From assembly GCA_903831295.1 (NCBI GenBank), contig CAIKXA010000055.1, positions 1 to 37,882 of the forward strand: a DNA stretch of 37,882 bases. The letters are read 5' to 3'. Origin of the DNA: an uncultured bacterium (GTDB lineage Bacteria; Planctomycetota; Phycisphaerae; Phycisphaerales; SM1A02). The notes under the pieces are model-generated. The model was not told the DNA's origin. It did no database searches and saw only the letters and a program-made list of their open reading frames with translations. The translations under genes were made by a program, and so were the position numbers. This document shows, piece by piece, positions 33,554-37,882 of the stretch; the stretch's first letter is position 1, and every line of letters begins with the position of its first letter.

Positions 33554-34723
33554 ATGACATTGCGCTATCTCACCGCCGGTGAAAGTCACGGACCAGGTCT
33601 GCTTGCAATTGTGGAGGGAATCCCCGCGGGCCTTTCCATTGACAGCGATTTCATCAACGGCGAATTAAAGCGCCGTCAAGCGGGCTACGGCCGTGGCGCG
33701 CGACAACGCATTGAGACCGACAAGGCGGAATTTATTTCGGGCGTTCGCCGCGGCGTGTCCATGGGCGGTCCAATCGCAATGCGAATTCCCAATGAGGACA
33801 ATCGCCTTGATGATGCAGCAAAAACGCCTTCAGTTTCGCGCCCGCGACCGGGCCACGCGGATCTCGCCGGCAGCGTGAAGTGGCTCACCACCGATTGCCG
33901 CGAAACATTGGAGCGAGCCAGCGCGCGTGAAACCGCGGCGCGCGTTGCGGCCGGCGCGCTTGCGAATTGTTTTCTGCGTGAGTTTGGTATTCAAACATGT
34001 GGCTTTGTGCGCGCCGCGCTTGATGTCCGCTGGACTGGCGAAGTCACCGCGCATTCATGGCCCGCGCAACTTGCCGCGCGCAATGCAAGCGACGTCGGAA
34101 TTCCCTGTGACGCAACAAGCGCGCAACTGATCGATCGCATTCATCAAGCCAAGGTTGACAAGGACACGGTTGGTGGATTAGTTGAGGCGCATGTGTTCAA
34201 CTGCCCAATTGGTCTTGGTTCATGCGTGCAGTGGCACGAACGATTGGATTCGCGCTTGGCCGGCGCGGTGATGGGCATTCAAGCTTTTAAGGCCGTTGAA
34301 ATTGGACTTGGGCGCGAGTGCGCATTCCGCACCGGAAGCCAAGTGCACGACGCAATTCAGTATGACGCGTCAAAGAAACATGAATCACATCTTGGCTTTG
34401 TACGCCCCACTAACAACGCCGGCGGACTTGAAGGTGGTATGACCAATGGAATGCCCGTGGTTGTGACCGGCACCATGAAACCCATCAGCACGTTGCTTCG
34501 CGGAATGCCAAGCGTAGATTTAAACACCAAGGAATCCGTCATGAGCGCGTATGAGCGATCCGATGTCAGCGCTATTGCCGCCGCGAGTGTGGTGATGGAA
34601 CATGTTGTTGCGTTTGAAATTGCCCGCGCGTTCCTGGAAAAATTTTCTGGCGATTCCATGACGCAAGTGAAAGCGTCTTATGCGGCGTACATGGAATTGG
34701 CGCGCCGTTTGCCGCTCGTTTAA
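33554..34723 (+). CDS. aroC: Chorismate synthase
   Basis: This enzyme makes chorismate from EPSP using reduced FMN. The 389-residue length is standard. Signatures are RYLTAGESHGPGLLAIVEG at the N terminus (the conserved His in SHG), RRQAGYGRGARQRIETDKAEFISGVRRG, RPRPGHADL, RASARETAARVAAGA, and FVRPTNNAGGLEGGMTNG with MKPISTL. The start ATG is at 33554. It is last in the aroDE-MFS-aroC group. Shikimate kinase and EPSP synthase are not in the window. Confidence 0.96.
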   Translation: MTLRYLTAGESHGPGLLAIVEGIPAGLSIDSDFINGELKRRQAGYGRGARQRIETDKAEFISGVRRGVSMGGPIAMRIPNEDNRLDDAAKTPSVSRPRPGHADLAGSVKWLTTDCRETLERASARETAARVAAGALANCFLREFGIQTCGFVRAALDVRWTGEVTAHSWPAQLAARNASDVGIPCDATSAQLIDRIHQAKVDKDTVGGLVEAHVFNCPIGLGSCVQWHERLDSRLAGAVMGIQAFKAVEIGLGRECAFRTGSQVHDAIQYDASKKHESHLGFVRPTNNAGGLEGGMTNGMPVVVTGTMKPISTLLRGMPSVDLNTKESVMSAYERSDVSAIAAASVVMEHVVAFEIARAFLEKFSGDSMTQVKASYAAYMELARRLPLV

Positions 34724-34886
34724 TTTCTATTTGCCCCGCGTTTAGGCAAGTTCACGCACTCAAATACTTGGACTGATAACCCCAAAGTTGTTCGCCCGCG
34801 GTTTTTTTATCCTTCAACTTTAAGAAAATTTCCAATTAAACTTGATCTTTCATTTCTAGTTTCGATAGTCACGTCGGAGGTTTGAA

Positions 34887-35153
34887 ATGACTATGGAAAC
34901 GCCAACTGGACGAGCAGTATTCGAGTATCCATGTGATTGGGGCTACAGCCTGATCGCTGGCCAAGAAGCGCATTTGCACTTGGCTATTCGGCAGACATTT
35001 GGGCAGCACCCAGTCAAAATTGGAGAGCTTCGCAAGAGTTCCGGTGGTCGTTGGTGCGCTTTGAACGTGGACACCACCGTCACGGACGAATCACAACGCC
35101 AAGGCTTCTTGGACACTCTTCGTAAGTGCGTCGGTATTCGTTATGTGTTGTAA
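34887..35153 (+). CDS. DUF493 (YbeD-like) protein
   Basis: An 88-residue soluble protein. It starts FEYPCDWGYSLIAG, has RKSSGGRWCALNVDTTVT and ends LRKCVGIRYVL, matching the DUF493/YbeD family (a ferredoxin-like beta-alpha-beta fold, of unknown or regulatory function). A strong ribosome site, CGGAGG at 34875-34880, lies 6 bases before the ATG. Not part of the aro operon: 163 bp separate it from aroC. It is followed by a hairpin. Confidence 0.7.
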   Translation: MTMETPTGRAVFEYPCDWGYSLIAGQEAHLHLAIRQTFGQHPVKIGELRKSSGGRWCALNVDTTVTDESQRQGFLDTLRKCVGIRYVL

Positions 35154-35165
35154 ATTTTGTATCCA

Positions 35166-35184
35166 AAGGCGATTCACTCGCCTT
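35166..35184 (+). terminator. Hairpin after the DUF493 gene
   Basis: AAGGCGA (35166-35172) and TCGCCTT (35178-35184) form a perfect 7-bp stem with a 5-nt loop 12 bases after the stop codon. The following bases are GATTGATCGTTTGGTTGG, only loosely T-rich, so termination is plausible but not certain. Confidence 0.5.
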
Positions 35185-35298
35185 GATTGATCGTTTGGTT
35201 GGTTTATTCCGTCTGTGAACTGAAATATTAAATCACTTGTTCTTTGTAACTTGACTGAAAATAATTAGAGTCGATTCTCTTGATGATTGAAAACTTAA

Positions 35299-35370
35299 GA
35301 CCAGATGTGGCCCCGCAGGCACCTGGTCGAACGTTTCGTCCATCCACTCCCGCGCCGACCACATCAGGTC
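35299..35370 (+). promoter_or_regulatory. Structured 5' leader of the dockerin protein gene with alternative pairings
   Basis: GACCAG (35299-35304) can pair with CTGGTC (35323-35328), or as part of GACCAGATGTGGCC (35299-35312) with GACCACATCAGGTC (35357-35370; 12 of 14 positions pair). The two foldings exclude each other. A small stem CGAA/TTCG (35328-35338) lies between. The AAGGAG site (35378-35383) follows 7 bases later. No known riboswitch class is recognised. Regulation is inferred from the geometry. Confidence 0.4.
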
Positions 35371-35391
35371 GTGCAACAAGGAGTCGACGAA

Positions 35392-37080
35392 ATGAAATTC
35401 ACTTCCCACATCAAAAATTGCGCCCGCCAAACTCACACACTTGCACGTACGTTGTCAATGTTGCTTGTGTGTGCCGCAGCCACCAATAGTTCAGCCGCCC
35501 CTGTGAAGGCTTTGACTTGGGGAAGCGTTGATAAAGCTTGCACCCAACAAACACAAATGGTGATGGTGGATTATCCACAGACCGGTGCATGGGCAGCGGC
35601 GCGAACAAAGAATCAACCAACTGGCCAGCGCGTGTTGTTGCTCCGCTTCTTTGTAGATGATTTGACACAACATCCATCTGATCGTTGCATCGCAACCAAT
35701 GCAAATGGTGTTTCGACAATCACCCCATACCAAAGTCCATTTCTCACCAATGGCATCAAGCGTTCACAGGCCCGTATTGAAAAGTTCTTTGATGAATTTA
35801 AAGCTGCGGGTGGATCTGTGGACTATGTGATTTTCGACAATGAAACTGGTGTGGGCGACTGGGGAATTGGTATGAATGGGCTTTTAGCTATTCAAAATGA
35901 ATATAGATTCAAGTCCACTTATGGCAAAATTATAAATTTTAACGTAAGTCAAATCCAATGGGGAAACACCTATCATGTACGATGGGATGCTTTGATGAAA
36001 TCGATTGTTGATTCTGGAATGAATGTTGCGGCATTTGGACCAATTAAAAAGAGATTTCCTAAGGCAAGAGTTACTAATTATGAGTCATTTGTGTTAAACC
36101 AAGCTAACGCATCTCCTAATTTCCGACGTTGGGCATCGTGGAATAACTCGAAGGGCTTTGGTACAGATGATGCTCCAGTTTATTACGGTCAATCAACTCA
36201 AGCGTTGACCGAAATCAAATTCGACGGTGTAAATACGATTGGTTCTAAGCCAGAAGATTTATTCCGTTTGCAACTGAATAACATGCGTTCTGTAATCAAA
36301 AGTTCAAATGGCGCTCGTTCACAAATGCCTTGGATCGCACATCGTCAATTTGGTAATCTTGTGAGTTGTGGTCCATTAGTCGAATGCCCAATGAGCGGCA
36401 CAATGTATTGGGATGAAATGGTCATTCAGCTTGTAATGCATGGTGCTGACACATTGCAGGTGTTCAACGCCGACGCATGGGAAGTTGGTTCTGATCCAAA
36501 GATGTTCAATCCAAAGGAAGATCAATTCGCGCTTGAGTCAATCATCACGGATCTCAATCAGCGTCTTGGTTCGAATCCAGGTGCAAGCCGCTGGTTCTCT
36601 GTCACTGGTTGGGCCGACAAAGTCTTTATCACCGGCCGCATGCTTACCAACGGAACCCTTTGGAGAATCTCATTCACCGATGACGTGAACTCCATCGCTC
36701 TTCCTTTAAGGGACGGAACAATCCAAATCGTCACTCGCGAAGAAGGCACCGCTGGCGCATGGTTCTTTGAGAGCTACACCAACCAAGTCACTGTACGTCA
36801 AGACAAAAGTGATGTTGCGTTCATGGTTGTGGACGACTCTGTCATTCAAGCTGATTTAAATGATGATTCACAAATCAATTCAGCCGATATGCAGTTGCTT
36901 GCTGCCGCAATGGGAAGTACTGGCGAGCATGCCGCGGATTTGAATAATGATGGCGTGGTGAATCAAGCGGATCAAAGCCAAATCACTCTAGTTCGAAAAA
37001 CTCTTGTTGCGCAGGCAAGGAAAATAACCAGGGGCACAACTCCAATGGTGCAATCAAACACTCGGCTTGCGATGAAATAA
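35392..37080 (+). CDS. Secreted protein with C-terminal dockerin-like pair, possible glycoside-hydrolase-like
   Basis: A 562-residue product with a signal peptide (about 1-36, hydrophobic run 21-30, SSA-AP cut). The body (about 40-480) has no family I can name; alternating strands and helices with VLLLRFFVDD, DYVIFDNETGVGDWG and PWIAHRQFG suggest a TIM-barrel, hydrolase-like fold, where the D-N-E of FDNETG could be catalytic. Residues 487-539 hold two calcium-loop repeats, DLNDDSQINSAD and DLNNDGVVNQAD, a type I dockerin pair. The ATG at 35392 has AAGGAG at 35378-35383. The middle of the gene is visibly more A/T-rich in codon choice than its neighbours. It ends one base before a convergent gene. 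Confidence 0.7.
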   Translation: MKFTSHIKNCARQTHTLARTLSMLLVCAAATNSSAAPVKALTWGSVDKACTQQTQMVMVDYPQTGAWAAARTKNQPTGQRVLLLRFFVDDLTQHPSDRCIATNANGVSTITPYQSPFLTNGIKRSQARIEKFFDEFKAAGGSVDYVIFDNETGVGDWGIGMNGLLAIQNEYRFKSTYGKIINFNVSQIQWGNTYHVRWDALMKSIVDSGMNVAAFGPIKKRFPKARVTNYESFVLNQANASPNFRRWASWNNSKGFGTDDAPVYYGQSTQALTEIKFDGVNTIGSKPEDLFRLQLNNMRSVIKSSNGARSQMPWIAHRQFGNLVSCGPLVECPMSGTMYWDEMVIQLVMHGADTLQVFNADAWEVGSDPKMFNPKEDQFALESIITDLNQRLGSNPGASRWFSVTGWADKVFITGRMLTNGTLWRISFTDDVNSIALPLRDGTIQIVTREEGTAGAWFFESYTNQVTVRQDKSDVAFMVVDDSVIQADLNDDSQINSADMQLLAAAMGSTGEHAADLNNDGVVNQADQSQITLVRKTLVAQARKITRGTTPMVQSNTRLAMK

Positions 37081-37081
37081 T

Positions 37082-37864
37082 TCACGCTTGTGAAAGCGGA
37101 ACTGGCGGCGATGCCAGGGCAGGGTGGTAAAGAACCCTGCTTCGCAAGGCTTCAAACATGGAAGTTAATTCGCGGGCTGGAATAGTTCCCACCAGCGAAC
37201 TCGGCATGGAAAGTTGGCAGCCGTATTCCGCGGCTTTCGTCAATGCTTCGGCGGCGCTTCTGCGATCGCCGCGCAGGGAGAACGCGAGTCCCAGTGCCCA
37301 CCATGCATCCGCAAACTGCGGCACCGATTGGGTTGCCGCCCGAAACGCGCGGCCGGCCTCGATGGGATTTCGCTCGCTTGTGAGATATGAAACACCCATG
37401 TTGAAATGAACCCACGCATTTGCCGCGTCGCTTTGAAGAAGTCCACGACACAATCGTAAAGAGTCTTGGTGGCCAGGCAATCCCAGCGACAAACATGCGA
37501 CCGCTTCGTTCATCAGACATTCATGCGCATTTTTGTCGGAGTTCGCCGCTTCTTGAAATGCTTGACGCGCTCCTGTCCACGCACTCGCGGCGAGTAAACG
37601 AACGCCGCGCTCAAAATGAATCTTTATCGCCTGGAGGTCGTTTGTTGAAACGACTGTTGTCGACACCTTCGCAAGATTTGGTTCCGAATCCATCGCAAGC
37701 GAGAATGGTTCGGGCGCGCTGGTTTTTTGTGGTGGCGTAGCCGAAGAAATTTCTTTATGTATGACCGCGGGTTGATTTGGAAATATTTGTTGCGCAACGA
37801 TCGCGATGGACTCGGGAATTTCAAATCGCACCACGCGCAAACGCTTGGACTTCAATCGTGCCAC
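37082..37864 (-). CDS. TPR repeat protein (possibly 5'-truncated by the window)
   Basis: A 260-residue product read from the GTG complementary to 37862-37864. The frame stays open to the window edge, so the real start may lie outside. There is no signal peptide; the N-terminal 75 residues are basic and then polar. TPR-like helices fill about 76-235: ALKIHFERGVRLLAASAWTGARQ-like, AVACLSLGLPGHQDSLRLCRGLL, AWVHFNMGVSYLTSERNPIEAGRAF and AWWALGLAFSLRGDRRSAAEAL. A protein-protein adapter role is likely; no partner can be named. Confidence 0.65.
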   Translation of the reverse strand: MARLKSKRLRVVRFEIPESIAIVAQQIFPNQPAVIHKEISSATPPQKTSAPEPFSLAMDSEPNLAKVSTTVVSTNDLQAIKIHFERGVRLLAASAWTGARQAFQEAANSDKNAHECLMNEAVACLSLGLPGHQDSLRLCRGLLQSDAANAWVHFNMGVSYLTSERNPIEAGRAFRAATQSVPQFADAWWALGLAFSLRGDRRSAAEALTKAAEYGCQLSMPSSLVGTIPARELTSMFEALRSRVLYHPALASPPVPLSQA

Positions 37865-37882
37865 GGATGGTTTTCTACGGCC

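Noticed and set aside
34770-34810. Terminator after aroC at the T-run near 34801
   Set aside because: A seven-T run is present, but no adequate stem could be drawn directly before it.
1-37882. CRISPR arrays, insertion sequences, integrase or att sites
   Set aside because: No regularly spaced direct repeats, transposase or integrase genes or target duplications were seen on reading the window; the single tRNA gene has no duplicated 3' end nearby that I could find.

Overview
The window looks like a chromosomal piece from a Gram-negative bacterium, most likely a Planctomycetota member near the Phycisphaerae. The support is a mixture: an exported protein ending in a PAPGAL...RRR (PEP-CTERM-like) tail, a secreted protein with a dockerin pair, lipoproteins with clear lipoboxes, many TPR proteins, a DUF5658 membrane protein, an archaeal/eukaryotic-type prolyl-tRNA synthetase and an AroD-AroE fusion. 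The lineage is inferred from gene content; no marker gene was compared. No rRNA operon, IS, prophage, integron or CRISPR array was seen, so this reads as a core/housekeeping region with some lineage-specific genes.

Layout. 1-3616 (+): end of tuf, a strong hairpin, rpmG, tRNA-Trp(CCA), secE and nusG (the classical translation/transcription cluster), then a lipoprotein and a CHAD protein. 3697-6306: proS, a 323-bp non-coding stretch, a PEP-CTERM-like exported protein and its terminator. 6356-11217: metG (-), a membrane-anchored unknown (-), an exported TPR protein (+) and metF (-). 11245-13646 (+): rex, two overlapping lipoprotein genes and a membrane-anchored amidase. 13824-18251: a Ser/Thr kinase (+) and a dCMP-deaminase-like protein (+), then argS (-) and an M42-type aminopeptidase (-). 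18328-23244 (+): a RibB protein fused to a degenerate RibA domain, a LolA-like lipoprotein and a 906-aa exported TPR metallopeptidase. 23255-26854: a threonine-dehydratase-like enzyme (-), DinB (+), and a TPP riboswitch followed by thiC (+). 26891-30292: DUF5658 (+), then pepP, phhA and a DUF2470-like gene (-). 30433-34723 (+): aroDE, an MFS transporter and aroC. 34887-37882: a DUF493 protein (+), a dockerin-bearing secreted protein behind a structured leader (+), and a TPR protein (-) that reaches the window edge.

How the genes fit together. The window supplies translation (EF-Tu, L33, tRNA-Trp, ProRS, MetRS, ArgRS), secretion and antitermination (SecE, NusG), redox sensing (Rex), one-carbon, riboflavin and thiamin metabolism (MetF, RibB, ThiC), most of the shikimate steps (dehydratase, dehydrogenase, chorismate synthase), and a set of envelope proteins. 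Nothing in it is clearly a new defence or mobile system. The points most worth a second look are the leader with mutually exclusive pairings before the dockerin protein, the His/Cys-rich N-terminal extension of ThiC, the RibA half without zinc ligands, the 27-bp metF/rex divergence, and the transporter translationally coupled inside the shikimate operon.
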